Assembly: GCA_028285265.1 (NCBI GenBank)
Contig: JANQPX010000032.1
Span: forward strand, 248,001 to 312,000
From: Geminicoccaceae bacterium
Lineage (GTDB): Bacteria; Pseudomonadota; Alphaproteobacteria; Geminicoccales; Geminicoccaceae
Direction: 5' to 3'
Length of the DNA stretch: 64,000 bases
Shown here: positions 16,142 through 25,609 of the stretch, piece by piece
Layout: every line of letters starts with the position of its first letter
Numbering within the stretch: the first letter of the stretch is position 1
Program-made: the position numbers and the translations under genes
Notes under the pieces: generated by a model
Seen by the model: the letters and a program-made list of their open reading frames with translations, nothing else
What the model was told of the DNA's origin: nothing
Databases searched by the model: none

Positions 16142-18376
16142 ATGCGACTCAATCCGTTTTCCAACCGTATCGGTAGGCGGCGTGCGGCGTTGACCGGTGA
16201 CGGTTTCGAAAACGAAGAGCCGATCAGCGAGACGACCGAGCCCAAGAGCGACAACGTTGCCGATCCACCCCAAATCGTCGCCGACAACAATGAAGGCAAA
16301 AGCTTCGGCTTTGCCTATCAGGGTCGAAACGCACAGTCTTCCCCTCACGGTACGGAGTCTGATGTAACCGAGCCACCCGCTCGAGAGGATCAATCGACAG
16401 CGCGCGTTCCGGTGACAGAGGCTGAACCTGAGCCCGTTGACCCACCCTTTGCGACCACACCCCACATCGACCGACTTCGTGCCGAGATCGGCGCGGATGC
16501 AGCCAACGCTATTGAGCCCTGGCTTCCGCCCAAGGCTGCCCCCTCTACGCCGCCCGATCCTCTCGGCTCCGACGTCGATAGGCCCGTCGATCCAACGAGG
16601 CCGAACGAGCGCGCGATGATGCGTGCACCGCGTGCAGACATTGGGGCCACCTCGTCGATTTCACCCGCCAACCTGCCTCTCTCCGATCACCATCCTGCCG
16701 TTGATATGCCTCATGACGGGCCCTATGACGATGAGCTCGAGTCCATGGAGATCCCATCGGATCCAACGATGTCTGAGCCGGAGATCGATCCGATCGAGGA
16801 CGTTGCGGTCACGATCGGACGGGTCGTGTCGATACAGGGCTCGGTGATTTGGGGCGCGTTGTTCGATGACATCGACGGCCATGCGGCGCGAGCCGCGCGC
16901 ATGGGCACCCTGGTTTCGATGAAAGGTCCCAATTCGCGTGTTTTTGGCATTGTTAACCGCCTTCAACGCGAACAGCAAATGGGCAACACGCAATCTGAGC
17001 GAACGATCTTCGAGGTCCAAGTTCTCGGAGAAATTGCTGATGACCGCACGGGCTTCCAGCGCGGTGTGTCCAGCTATCCCCCCCTCGACGCACCAGTGAC
17101 CACCATCACCATTCGCGATATCGCCACGATTTACGCGAGACCACGCTCGTCAAATGTCCATATCGGTCAGCTCCGGCACAATCCGAAAGTACCTGCCTTT
17201 GTTTTGACCGATAGTCTTCTCGGCAAGCACTTCGCCGTACTCGGCACCACGGGCACCGGCAAATCCTGTGCAACCACCGTGATTTTGCGCTCGATCCTTG
17301 ATGAACATCCCCAGGGCCATGTGGTCTTGATTGACCCGCATAATGAGTATGGCCCGGCCTTCGCCGATCGGGCCGAGCTTTTGCACCCTGGAAATTTGCA
17401 ACTGCCCTACTGGCTCTTGAATTTCGAGGAAATTGCCCATGTCGTGCTCCACGGTGCATCAAGGGAACAACAGCAGAGCCAAGGCACGCTTTTGAAGGGT
17501 GCCATTGTTCAGGCCAAGAACCAATTCGCTGGAGGCCACGCTGACGAGACTCAGATCACGGTGGATACGCCAGTTCCCTATCGTCTTTCCGACCTCGTGA
17601 GCATCCTTAAGGAGGGCATGGGAACATTCAACAAAGCCGAAGGGGCGGCACACTATCTCAGCCTGATCAACCGGATCGAGAGCCTGCGCAGCGATAGGCG
17701 ATTTGCCTTCATGTTCTCCAGCATTGCCGTTCGCGACAATATGGAACAGATCCTAGCCCAACTTTTACGCATTCCGACCGAAGGCAAACCGATCACGATC
17801 ATCGACATTTCTGGCCTGCCTTCCGACGTTGTCGATGTCGTGGTTTCGGTGCTCTTCAGGTTGACGTTCGAGCTCGCCGTGTGGAGTGAACGCGGCAAGG
17901 CACCGCCAGTTCTCTTGGTGTGTGAGGAGGCCCACCGTTACGTGCCCGAACAGGCTGACATGGGCTTTACACCGACCAAACGGGTGATCGCTCAAATCGC
18001 CAAGGAGGGACGGAAGTATGGCGTTACGCTGTGCTTAGTTAGCCAACGCCCCTCTGAGCTTGCGGTCAGCTCTCTTGCCCAGTGCAATACGGTCTTTGCC
18101 CTTCGCATGAGCAATGAGCACGACCAAGCTTTTGTCAGCCAAAATCTGTCGGAAAATGCCCGTTGGTTGGTCGACAGCCTGCCATCCCTCAACACCCAGG
18201 AGGCCGTCGTCGTTGGCGATGGCGTCACCGTCCCCGTCCACATCCGGTTCAAAGACCTACCGCCGGAGCATCGACCTGCCAGCCATGACCCCTCTTTCGC
18301 GAAGAGCTGGTGCCAAGAGGCCGATACTGGCTTTCTTCGAAGCGCGCTCGACCGTTGGCGCCGGCAAACGCGCTAA
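16142..18376 (+). CDS. HerA-like hexameric ATPase/helicase with long disordered N-terminus
   Basis: 744 residues from ATG 16142 (GGAAGG lies eight bases upstream). Residues 1 to about 220 are low-complexity, Pro/Asp/Glu-rich and probably disordered. A HAS-barrel-like region follows, then the RecA-like ATPase core of the HerA/FtsK superfamily with Walker A GTTGTGKS (368-375), Walker B LLVCEEAHRY (E595/E596) and the SQRPSE sensor motif. HerA proteins are DNA translocases, usually acting with NurA nuclease or with defence effectors; neither a NurA nor an effector gene is adjacent. The role in this organism is therefore unknown: DNA end processing is the default guess. Stand-alone gene, divergent from the VOC gene. 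Confidence 0.85.
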   Translation: MRLNPFSNRIGRRRAALTGDGFENEEPISETTEPKSDNVADPPQIVADNNEGKSFGFAYQGRNAQSSPHGTESDVTEPPAREDQSTARVPVTEAEPEPVDPPFATTPHIDRLRAEIGADAANAIEPWLPPKAAPSTPPDPLGSDVDRPVDPTRPNERAMMRAPRADIGATSSISPANLPLSDHHPAVDMPHDGPYDDELESMEIPSDPTMSEPEIDPIEDVAVTIGRVVSIQGSVIWGALFDDIDGHAARAARMGTLVSMKGPNSRVFGIVNRLQREQQMGNTQSERTIFEVQVLGEIADDRTGFQRGVSSYPPLDAPVTTITIRDIATIYARPRSSNVHIGQLRHNPKVPAFVLTDSLLGKHFAVLGTTGTGKSCATTVILRSILDEHPQGHVVLIDPHNEYGPAFADRAELLHPGNLQLPYWLLNFEEIAHVVLHGASREQQQSQGTLLKGAIVQAKNQFAGGHADETQITVDTPVPYRLSDLVSILKEGMGTFNKAEGAAHYLSLINRIESLRSDRRFAFMFSSIAVRDNMEQILAQLLRIPTEGKPITIIDISGLPSDVVDVVVSVLFRLTFELAVWSERGKAPPVLLVCEEAHRYVPEQADMGFTPTKRVIAQIAKEGRKYGVTLCLVSQRPSELAVSSLAQCNTVFALRMSNEHDQAFVSQNLSENARWLVDSLPSLNTQEAVVVGDGVTVPVHIRFKDLPPEHRPASHDPSFAKSWCQEADTGFLRSALDRWRRQTR

Positions 18377-18496
18377 GCCCGACATCAGGCGAGCTGTACC
18401 GGAGCGTCTGACCGTCCAGCAGCCAGATGATGTGATCCAATGATGCGCCGCAACGCCATCAAAAGGATCGACGCCGGTGTCGACAGCTTCGTCGCT

Positions 18497-19543
18497 TCAG
18501 GCTCGACGCTGTGGCAATGCTGCACTTCGACAGAGGGAAAAGAGAGCTTCCCGGCAAAGGAGACGATCCGGTTGACCCGACGTCTTGCATGCCATCTCCG
18601 CACTCAGGAGTTTCGCCTGCGCACCGCGTAGGCGAAGACGATCCCAACGCCGAAGGGCTGTCTTAACGTCCTGCTTGCGTCGAAAGTGAATCGGCGGACG
18701 CGCTTGCCCAATCGCGCGATCAACCGTCTCACCGCGATCGATCAGAAGGGCCAAGCGATAGAGTCTTGTGACATGGTTGAGGAGTGTTCGGATCAGCCTG
18801 ACGGGCGCCTGGCCTTCACCGAGGAGACGATTCAAGCAACGATCGACAGCCTTGATGTCACCGAGGGTCGTTGCATGGGCGAGATCGTCGAGACCGATCG
18901 CGGCGCTATCGCCGACAACATCGGTAACATCGCCAATACCAATGGTCTTTGGCGTCTCAGGAGATGCATCGACAAAGAGAGCGAGCTTATCAAGCTCGGC
19001 CCGGGTCACGGCGCGATCACCACCGAGATGCTCAATCAAATAGGTTCTGGTCTCGCTATCGGGACGTATCCCACGCTCTTTCAAAAGCCGATCGATCAAA
19101 TTGCCGAGGTCTCTGCCCTCATCACGATAGCAGGGCACTGCGGCCGCATTCGGAGCCTGTTCGACAAGCTTTCTCAAGGAGGACGAACGACCAAGATCGC
19201 TGCTCTCCAGAACGATCAAGGCGTCGATTGCCTTGAGTTCAAGCAAAGCCTTACAGGCAACACGCAAGCTGTCGCCGGCTTGGCGCACGCGCACGACACG
19301 ACGCCCCCCCATCAAGCAAAGCGCTCGCGCTTCATCGACCAGCATCGCCGGGTCGCCCTTAATCTGGTCGGCGGAAAGATCGCTCATGCGAAAGGGGTCG
19401 TTAGGGTCCTCCAAGACAGCTTTGACGAGCGCCGCCGATCGCTCGCGCACCAGGCCTTCATCCGGACCATAGATCAGCACGACGGGCGTTTTCGCGTCAG
19501 GCGAACGCAAGAAGCGCTCAATCTGACCAGGTGGAATCTTCAA
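18497..19543 (-). CDS. holA: DNA polymerase III subunit delta
   Basis: 348 residues, the usual length for HolA, the clamp-loader subunit that opens the beta ring. The N-terminal domain has VVLIYGPDEGLVRERS, and GGRRVVRVRQAGDS and the C-terminal LIRTLLNHVTRLYRLALL blocks fit the family. Its ATG overlaps the lptE stop by four bases (19540-19543), indicating translational coupling as last gene of DUF3576-leuS-lptE-holA. Confidence 0.95.
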   Translation of the reverse strand: MKIPPGQIERFLRSPDAKTPVVLIYGPDEGLVRERSAALVKAVLEDPNDPFRMSDLSADQIKGDPAMLVDEARALCLMGGRRVVRVRQAGDSLRVACKALLELKAIDALIVLESSDLGRSSSLRKLVEQAPNAAAVPCYRDEGRDLGNLIDRLLKERGIRPDSETRTYLIEHLGGDRAVTRAELDKLALFVDASPETPKTIGIGDVTDVVGDSAAIGLDDLAHATTLGDIKAVDRCLNRLLGEGQAPVRLIRTLLNHVTRLYRLALLIDRGETVDRAIGQARPPIHFRRKQDVKTALRRWDRLRLRGAQAKLLSAEMACKTSGQPDRLLCREALFSLCRSAALPQRRA

Positions 19544-20058
19544 GTGTCTTCCGCCCGTCGCTGGAAGTGCAGCGCGAGCTGCGTTCGAATATCGTCAGCG
19601 ATTTCCTGTGCCGCTCGACGCTCAGCATCCTGCCTAGCGGTCAGCGTTGCAAAAGGCGCTCGCCGCACGTTGTAACTGGCAACCCGCTGAACGATCGACG
19701 TATAGAGCAGTTCGCCGTCGACCCGCCGGACAAGGTCAAATCCAGCAGACAAGGTGAGATTGTAGCGCGTCGTCGTGCTGTCCAACTGGATGGCAAGTGC
19801 TCGGTTGGTATTTCTCAGTCTGATATTCAGATCATAGAGGGAAGACGGCCGGCTCGAGGTCGGATCAAGATTGTCCTCGAGAGCTATTCGAAGCTGCTGC
19901 CCCAAACGACCGCCGGGGCCGGCGATCCGGACAGCCGCAAGTTGGCTTCGAACATTCTCACCATCGGCGCGAACCAGCAGTGGGCGAAAGCCGCAAGCCC
20001 CAAGTGCTGTGACGGACACCAACGCCATACCACGGATTGCGAGAGCACGCCGCTTCAA
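19540..20058 (-). CDS. lptE: LPS-assembly lipoprotein LptE
   Basis: 172 residues. LptE plugs the LptD barrel and helps insert lipopolysaccharide in the outer leaflet. A basic, hydrophobic signal ends in the lipobox LGAC followed by GFRPL, the typical start of alphaproteobacterial LptE; the rest is the short alpha/beta fold with DLNIRLRNTNRALAIQLD. It lies 12 bases after leuS and overlaps holA by four bases, a conserved order that supports the call. Confidence 0.93.
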   Translation of the reverse strand: MKRRALAIRGMALVSVTALGACGFRPLLVRADGENVRSQLAAVRIAGPGGRLGQQLRIALEDNLDPTSSRPSSLYDLNIRLRNTNRALAIQLDSTTTRYNLTLSAGFDLVRRVDGELLYTSIVQRVASYNVRRAPFATLTARQDAERRAAQEIADDIRTQLALHFQRRAEDT

Positions 20059-20070
20059 ACGTCCTCTCCC

Positions 20071-22626
20071 CTACACGACAAGGTTGAGGATTTTGTCGGG
20101 GACGAAGATCACGCGACGAAGGGCTTTATCGCCAATCGCACGCTGCACGTTCTCATCCTCCAACGCCGCTGCTTCGGCAGCCTCCTTGTCGACGCCCTTC
20201 GGCAGATTGAGCGTCGCCCGAAGCTTACCCATCACCTGAACGGCGATCGTGACTTCATCCTCAACGAGCCAAGTCGGATCAGCGACGGGCCATGGTGTTC
20301 GGACGAGCAATGTCTCATGACCGAGGCGTTGCCAAAGCTCTTCAGCCAGATGAGGAACCATCGGCGCAAGCAATTGAGCCAACACAGCGAGACCATCGCG
20401 CAAGAGCGTCGGCGCTGCAGGATCATTCCGGTCAAAGGCCTCAAGCTTGTTCGAGAACTCGCGAATCAAAGCGACGGCCTTGTTGAAATGGAACTTCTCG
20501 ATCTCATCCGTGACGACTTGGACCGTCTTGTGAATGGTGCGCTTCAGATCGGTCGCTGCGGCGGAATACTCGCCTGATCCACGTTGCTCCGAGCCTGCTG
20601 GAATCCCAGCCTCAAACAAGCGCCAGAGCCGATTCAAGTAACGCCAAGCGCCGTCAATTCCCGCTTCAGTCCATTCTAAGTCACGTTCCGGCGGGCTGTC
20701 AGACAGCATGAAGAGACGCGCGGCATCGGCGCCGTAGGCATCGATGGTTGGTCCGGGATCGACAACATTAAGTTTGGACTTGCTCATTTTCTCCGAGCGA
20801 CCGACATGGACCTTTCGACCGTCGTCGATGGTACGGATGCTTCCGTCCGGTGCTGGCTCAACGTCGATCGGATTAAGCCAGCGACCGTCGTCGTCCCGGT
20901 AGGTCTTGTGGCAAACCATGCCCTGCGTGAACAGGCCTGCAAAGGGCTCCTCGATATCCAGCTTGCCGCAGCGCTTGAGCGCACGGCAAAAGAACCGCGA
21001 ATAGAGGAGATGGAGAACGGCATGCTCAACACCGCCGATATATTGGTCCACTGGGGCCCAATGCTCGACAGTGTCGCGATCGAAGATGTCATCACTGTTG
21101 GGCGAACAAAAGCGGAGGAAGTACCAAGAGCTGTCAACGAAGGTATCGAGGGTATCCGTCTCACGCTCGGCTGGACCACCACAGGCCGGACATGGAACGT
21201 GCTTCCATGAGGGATGGCGGTCGAGCGGGTTTCCTACTTGGCCGAGCTCGATGTCCTCTGGCAACGTTACAGGGAGCTGTTCCTTGGGAACAGGAACGAC
21301 GCCACACTCTGGGCATTTGATGATGGGGATTGGACAACCCCAATAGCGTTGGCGTGATACGCCCCAGTCACGGAGACGAAATGTAATCTTCCGCCGCCCA
21401 GCGCCCATCTTCTCGAGATGCTCGATGGCGGTCCGCTTTGCGTCTGGCACGGCGAGGCCATCGAGGAAGTTTGAGTTAAAGAGGTGGCCATCGCCGACAT
21501 AGGCCTCGTCACCGATCGTGAAGGTCTCGGGATCAGCATCGGGTGGCAACACAACGGGCGTCACCGGGCGGCCATATTTTCTAGCAAAGTCCAAATCGCG
21601 CTGATCATGGCCTGGGCAACCGAAAATCGCACCTGTGCCGTAATCCATCAGCACAAAATTGGCCACATAGATCGGCAATCGCTGATCTGGGACAAGGGGA
21701 TTAAGGCAGGTCAAGCCCGTGTCGTAGCCAAGCTTTTCCGCCTGCTCAATAGCTTCTTCGCTCGTCCCCGTTTTGGCACAATCTGCAATGAAGGTGCGTA
21801 ATTCCGGGCTCCGTTCAGCGAGCTCGCTTGCCAGAGGATGATCCGGCGCGATCGCCATGAAGCTAGCACCAAAGAGCGTGTCGGGTCGCGTTGTGAAGAC
21901 GTCGAGTGGATCGTTCCTGCCATCGATCGCGAACTGGACCGACGCACCTTCTGATCGCCCAATCCAGCGCTCCTGCATGATGCGAACCTTATCAGGCCAT
22001 CGATCAAGGCCTTGCAAAGCATCCAGGAGTTCATCAGCGAACTCGGTGACCTTGAAGAACCATTGCGCGAGCTTTCGGCGTTCGACCACAGCTCCGGAAC
22101 GCCAGCCACGACCATCGACCACTTGTTCATTGGCAAGAACGGTGTGATCGACCGGGTCCCAGTTGACGGAGCTTTCCTTCCGGTAGACCAGACCAGCGTC
22201 GAGAAAGTCGAGGAAGATGGCTTGCTGATGCCGATAATAGCTCTGATCGCATGTGGCGAACTCGCGGCTCCAGTCCAATGACAAACCGAGCGACGCGAAC
22301 TGCTCCTTCATGGCCTTGATGTTGCCATAGGTCGATTCGGCGGGATGGATTCCTTTTGTGATCGCCGCATTTTCTGCTGGTAAACCGAAGGCATCCCAAC
22401 CCATCGGATGCAGAACATCAAACCCTTGTGCGAGTTTGTATCGGGCCACGACATCGCCGAGCGTGTAGTTACGCACATGTCCCATATGCAAGAGGCCGGA
22501 CGGATACGGAAACATTTCCAGGACATAGTAGGTCTGACCACGGCCTTCGGTAACCTCGAAGACTTTTTGATCAGTCCAGATCCGCTGCCATTTGGCCTCG
22601 GCTTCTTTGAAGGGATAGCGGGACAT
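20071..22626 (-). CDS. leuS: leucyl-tRNA synthetase
   Basis: 851 residues from the ATG at 22626, normal for bacterial LeuRS. It charges tRNA-Leu and edits misacylated products. The class I signatures are intact: [12 protein letters not shown] (HIGH motif) near the N-terminus and KMSKSKLN near residue 612; the CP1 editing domain with [11 protein letters not shown] lies between. The start at [14 protein letters not shown] fits the family; an ATG eleven codons upstream is the alternative. It leads lptE and holA with short spacing. Confidence 0.97.
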   Translation of the reverse strand: MSRYPFKEAEAKWQRIWTDQKVFEVTEGRGQTYYVLEMFPYPSGLLHMGHVRNYTLGDVVARYKLAQGFDVLHPMGWDAFGLPAENAAITKGIHPAESTYGNIKAMKEQFASLGLSLDWSREFATCDQSYYRHQQAIFLDFLDAGLVYRKESSVNWDPVDHTVLANEQVVDGRGWRSGAVVERRKLAQWFFKVTEFADELLDALQGLDRWPDKVRIMQERWIGRSEGASVQFAIDGRNDPLDVFTTRPDTLFGASFMAIAPDHPLASELAERSPELRTFIADCAKTGTSEEAIEQAEKLGYDTGLTCLNPLVPDQRLPIYVANFVLMDYGTGAIFGCPGHDQRDLDFARKYGRPVTPVVLPPDADPETFTIGDEAYVGDGHLFNSNFLDGLAVPDAKRTAIEHLEKMGAGRRKITFRLRDWGVSRQRYWGCPIPIIKCPECGVVPVPKEQLPVTLPEDIELGQVGNPLDRHPSWKHVPCPACGGPAERETDTLDTFVDSSWYFLRFCSPNSDDIFDRDTVEHWAPVDQYIGGVEHAVLHLLYSRFFCRALKRCGKLDIEEPFAGLFTQGMVCHKTYRDDDGRWLNPIDVEPAPDGSIRTIDDGRKVHVGRSEKMSKSKLNVVDPGPTIDAYGADAARLFMLSDSPPERDLEWTEAGIDGAWRYLNRLWRLFEAGIPAGSEQRGSGEYSAAATDLKRTIHKTVQVVTDEIEKFHFNKAVALIREFSNKLEAFDRNDPAAPTLLRDGLAVLAQLLAPMVPHLAEELWQRLGHETLLVRTPWPVADPTWLVEDEVTIAVQVMGKLRATLNLPKGVDKEAAEAAALEDENVQRAIGDKALRRVIFVPDKILNLVV

Positions 22627-22792
22627 GAATTGCGCTCTCGTGGCGAAGGATGATGTCATGCCAAAACAGCAAGCTTAAGCCGGTGATGTACGGCAGCTCA
22701 CACAGGTTTTCCAGCCCCCAGCGCATCGTGGGCGCCTAAATCTAAATCAAGATGTGATCGTTAGGTGCACGGAGCCCTTCGTGGGTTCACCT

Positions 22793-23371
22793 TCACCCTT
22801 CGCCGGTACTGGCTAGCCTGAGCTCGCGTGCGCGCTTAAGAATATTGCTTTCGAGGCCAGCGGCGGTCCCCTCATCGACAGCCGCATCGACCCACCCCGA
22901 ATTGCTATTCGTCTGGCGAAAAACGGCAACTTTCAAGGCATCAGCACGAAGGACTTGATCCAGGATATAGACCGTGATCTTAAACCGCTCATCCGGCGTT
23001 TCAGGTGGAGCATACCAATCGCTGATGATCACCCCGCCCCGCGAATCCGCCTGGAGCAATGGCATGAAATCGAGACTTTCGAGCGATGCCTGCCAGAGAT
23101 ACGCATTGGCTGCCAGCGCTCCGCTATTTCCTGAGCCCTCCTGGTTGGTTCCGCCGCCGAACAAGCCGCCACCGCTGCCGTCCTGTTCTTTCGTGCTGTA
23201 CAGCACAAAGCCTTTTGGATTGCCGTGGAACGTGCCGGATTGCTCGCGAATCTTTTCCCGCTGGTCATTCACGTATGGTTTTGCTTCTTCGACTTCGACG
23301 CCTTCACAAGCGCTGAGGACGAAGCCTAGCAGCAACGTGGTCGACAGCCATTTCCTGATGCTTGAAGTCAT
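22793..23371 (-). CDS. DUF3576 lipoprotein
   Basis: 192 residues from the second Met (the first, at 23383, is an alternative). A signal peptide ends LLLGFVLSAC, a lipobox, so the protein is a predicted lipoprotein. The C-terminal domain with NAYLWQASLESLDFMPL and SDWYAPPETPDERFKITVYI matches the alphaproteobacterial DUF3576 family, of unknown function and habitually placed just before leuS. A Gly-rich stretch (DGSGGGLFGGGTN) links signal and domain. About 165 bases separate it from leuS. Confidence 0.88.
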   Translation of the reverse strand: MTSSIRKWLSTTLLLGFVLSACEGVEVEEAKPYVNDQREKIREQSGTFHGNPKGFVLYSTKEQDGSGGGLFGGGTNQEGSGNSGALAANAYLWQASLESLDFMPLLQADSRGGVIISDWYAPPETPDERFKITVYILDQVLRADALKVAVFRQTNSNSGWVDAAVDEGTAAGLESNILKRARELRLASTGEG

Positions 23372-23444
23372 GGGGTCCGCCATAGGTCAGCCCAACCGAT
23401 CTTTGAATCGGTCATCGGGATCATTCCGGGAGGCGGCGAGCGCT

Positions 23445-24230
23445 TTAGAAATTGAAGCGGAAATTCACGACGCCGCTGGTATCTTCAGTGCCGTCAAGAC
23501 TGGTGCTGTAGGCCACATCACCGCCAACGACTAAGCTAGATGACAGTTGCATCTGGCCACCGACGACCCACACCTGCTGCTCATCGGTCGGAACACCATT
23601 GATATCATACTGTGACACATTGGACACACTAAGACGAGTATCAACGGTGCCGAAGTTATAGCCAAGGCCGGCTGTTACCCGATCCCGAACCAGACCGAGC
23701 GACTCATCCCGGCGATTGTAGGAAGCGCCAAACCGCAGACCTTCAATAGCCTGAAACTTCAAGCCACCACCAAAGCCAATTGTTGATGACTGATCCAGAT
23801 CACGATCAGCGCCGTCAGCATACCCGGCAATCGCGGATAGATCGAGCTTCACCATACCAAGATCGTGGACCTGCTCATATCGCAGCGCCTTACTGTCACG
23901 TTGCCCGGACGCACCAACACCAGTCAGGCGTGACTTCAATACGGAGCCACGATCGATGGTTACACCTTCGGCTAACCCTATGGGAACGCCTGAGAAACGC
24001 GGGGTGAAACCAAAGGACGACGTGTTTCCATCTTTCACCAGGCTAAGCTTGGCTTCGCCGATGATACTATCTTGTCGGGAAAACTGCTGATGCAACGCAG
24101 CAAAACCGTCTTCCAAAACTCCACCACCGGCAAGATTATCGCCAGCAGCCTGAGCTTGGCTCACACCAAACAACAGCATGGCTGCTGTGAGGGAAGAGAG
24201 ACGTGATATGGTTCCGATCCTGCGCATCAA
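23445..24230 (-). CDS. predicted outer-membrane beta-barrel protein of unknown function
   Basis: 261 residues. A cleavable signal peptide (MMRRIG... ending SQAQA) precedes alternating amphipathic beta strands, and the last residues RFNF end in Phe, the BAM recognition mark of outer-membrane barrels. Strand-like repeats such as GLRFGASYNRR and GLGYNFGTVDTRLSVS support a barrel of ten or more strands. I do not recognise a named family. It follows a porin gene on the same strand about 185 bases downstream, perhaps separately transcribed because a hairpin lies between. Confidence 0.75.
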   Translation of the reverse strand: MMRRIGTISRLSSLTAAMLLFGVSQAQAAGDNLAGGGVLEDGFAALHQQFSRQDSIIGEAKLSLVKDGNTSSFGFTPRFSGVPIGLAEGVTIDRGSVLKSRLTGVGASGQRDSKALRYEQVHDLGMVKLDLSAIAGYADGADRDLDQSSTIGFGGGLKFQAIEGLRFGASYNRRDESLGLVRDRVTAGLGYNFGTVDTRLSVSNVSQYDINGVPTDEQQVWVVGGQMQLSSSLVVGGDVAYSTSLDGTEDTSGVVNFRFNF

Positions 24231-24369
24231 CCTTTTCTTACTGGTTTAGTGGCTTTGACGGCCAGCTATGGGCTATCCGGAGTATGGGTTTCCATACCCT
24301 GAAATGCAAGTCACAAACAACATTGTAAAATCGAACGTCTTAGCAACAATCGCATTCTACGGAGACATT

Positions 24370-24393
24370 GGGGCGACGGTCTCCCGCCGCCCC
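24370..24393 (-). terminator. GC-rich hairpin after the porin gene
   Basis: A ten-pair stem (GGGGCGACGG, 24370-24379, with 24384-24393; one G-U pair) and a four-base loop lie about 22 bases after the porin stop. No T-run follows on the minus strand, so it may act as an mRNA-stabilising 3' hairpin or attenuator rather than a full terminator. Confidence 0.45.
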
Positions 24394-24414
24394 GAAAGTC
24401 ATCTCCTGCCGAAC

Positions 24415-25410
24415 TTAGTAGTTCAGCTGAAGGGTAACGACACCGGCTGTGGTGGAGTCACCATCGTCGTCGGCGTCGTCACTGTTAAACGACAAGTCGC
24501 CCTTGACGGTCACACCTGGGAACAAACCGTAGTCAGCACTAAACGCCAACACGTTGCTATCGTCACCCTCATCGGGGTCATCGTAGGAGAAGCCGGCACT
24601 GACATTGGCAGGACCGAAGCCATATTTAGCACCGACAGTCAGGCCGTTGCCCTCGTCTGCTTCTTCACGGAAGGCATAGCCAACACCAACGCCAAGACCG
24701 CCGAACTCGACACCACCACCGATGCCATAGTCCTCAAGATCATCATCACCAACCTCGGCATCACCGATGCTGGCAACAGCCGTCAGGGTGACGTCAGCAC
24801 CACCAGCTGATGTGGTGAAGTTGGCACCGAGTTCCCAATGCTCCTCGATATCACCGGCATCATCGTCGCTGTCGTTTTCGGCATCACCGGTGTCCGGCGT
24901 AAAGCTGGCACCGAGCTGGAAGCCACCGACGCGCGGCGTGAAGTAAGTGATCTTCGCAGCATCGCCGGAATCGGCAACGAGATTGATGTTCAGATTCTGA
25001 CCATCACCATCGATACCGCCGGTACCGGCCTGGAAGTCTTCACCACCGATGAACATGTTGTCGGCGGCACCATCTTCGCGACCAAGCTCAACGCGACCAA
25101 ACCCGCCCCAGAAGGCAAGCCTTGTCTCGTCAGCGTTCACATCACCACCGTCACCATCGGCATCGGTCTCGAGCTCGACCTTGGCACTGTAGTTGATGCC
25201 GTTGTCGGCAGCACCTTCAGCCTCGATCTTCGTCTCGGAGTCCATAAAGAAGAAGTAGCCGCGACCGTCATCAATGGTCTCTTCGTCAGCAGCGCTGAAA
25301 CCGAACTCGACCTGGCCCGACAAGGTTACTTCCGTGTCAGCAAGGGCGGGCGTTGCCAAAGCAAACGCACCAACAATAGCTGTACTGCTAAGCAGTAGTT
25401 TCTTACTCAT
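24415..25410 (-). CDS. porin (Gram-negative Porin_4 type), highly acidic
   Basis: 331 residues from ATG 25410. A signal peptide ends ATPALA and the mature chain opens DTEVTLSGQVEFGF, as in alphaproteobacterial general porins; the last residues LQLNY end in Tyr as required for outer-membrane insertion. Segments such as DETRLAFWGGFGRVELGRED match the family strand and loop 3 pattern. The chain is strikingly rich in Asp and Glu (runs such as ENDSDDDAGD and NSDDADDDGD in external loops), which suits a marine or saline habitat or cation selectivity. Probably abundantly expressed. An upstream ATG at 25431 is less likely. Confidence 0.9.
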   Translation of the reverse strand: MSKKLLLSSTAIVGAFALATPALADTEVTLSGQVEFGFSAADEETIDDGRGYFFFMDSETKIEAEGAADNGINYSAKVELETDADGDGGDVNADETRLAFWGGFGRVELGREDGAADNMFIGGEDFQAGTGGIDGDGQNLNINLVADSGDAAKITYFTPRVGGFQLGASFTPDTGDAENDSDDDAGDIEEHWELGANFTTSAGGADVTLTAVASIGDAEVGDDDLEDYGIGGGVEFGGLGVGVGYAFREEADEGNGLTVGAKYGFGPANVSAGFSYDDPDEGDDSNVLAFSADYGLFPGVTVKGDLSFNSDDADDDGDSTTAGVVTLQLNY

Positions 25411-25510
25411 GATCCCGTTCTCCACTCGCACCCGCTAGGGCATCTTTTTCGACTTAGAGATGAGTGCTTTACCCAAAGAGCACCCGATGAGGCGAACTCT
25501 CAACAATACC

Positions 25511-25539
25511 TGTTAACCATTTGAAGGCTGGCGGTTCAA
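25511..25539 (-). promoter_or_regulatory. possible porin promoter
   Basis: Minus strand TTGAAC (25534-25539), 17-base spacer, TTAACA (25511-25516), about 100 bases before the porin ATG. The -10 is a moderate match, so this is tentative. Confidence 0.3.
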
Positions 25540-25609
25540 CAATGGATTGCTGGTAGGTGAAACAAATAAGTCGCGATGTGGCAGAAAGGACACAAGGATC
25601 TGCGGGAAC

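Noticed and set aside
16142..18376. HerA-based antiphage defence system
   Set aside because: No Sir2, DUF4297, NurA or other effector gene adjoins; neighbours are ordinary metabolic and replication genes.
18686..20577. Two long plus-strand frames (18686-19675 and 19531-20577)
   Set aside because: They are antisense to holA, lptE and leuS, which are certain genes; neither shows a known domain.
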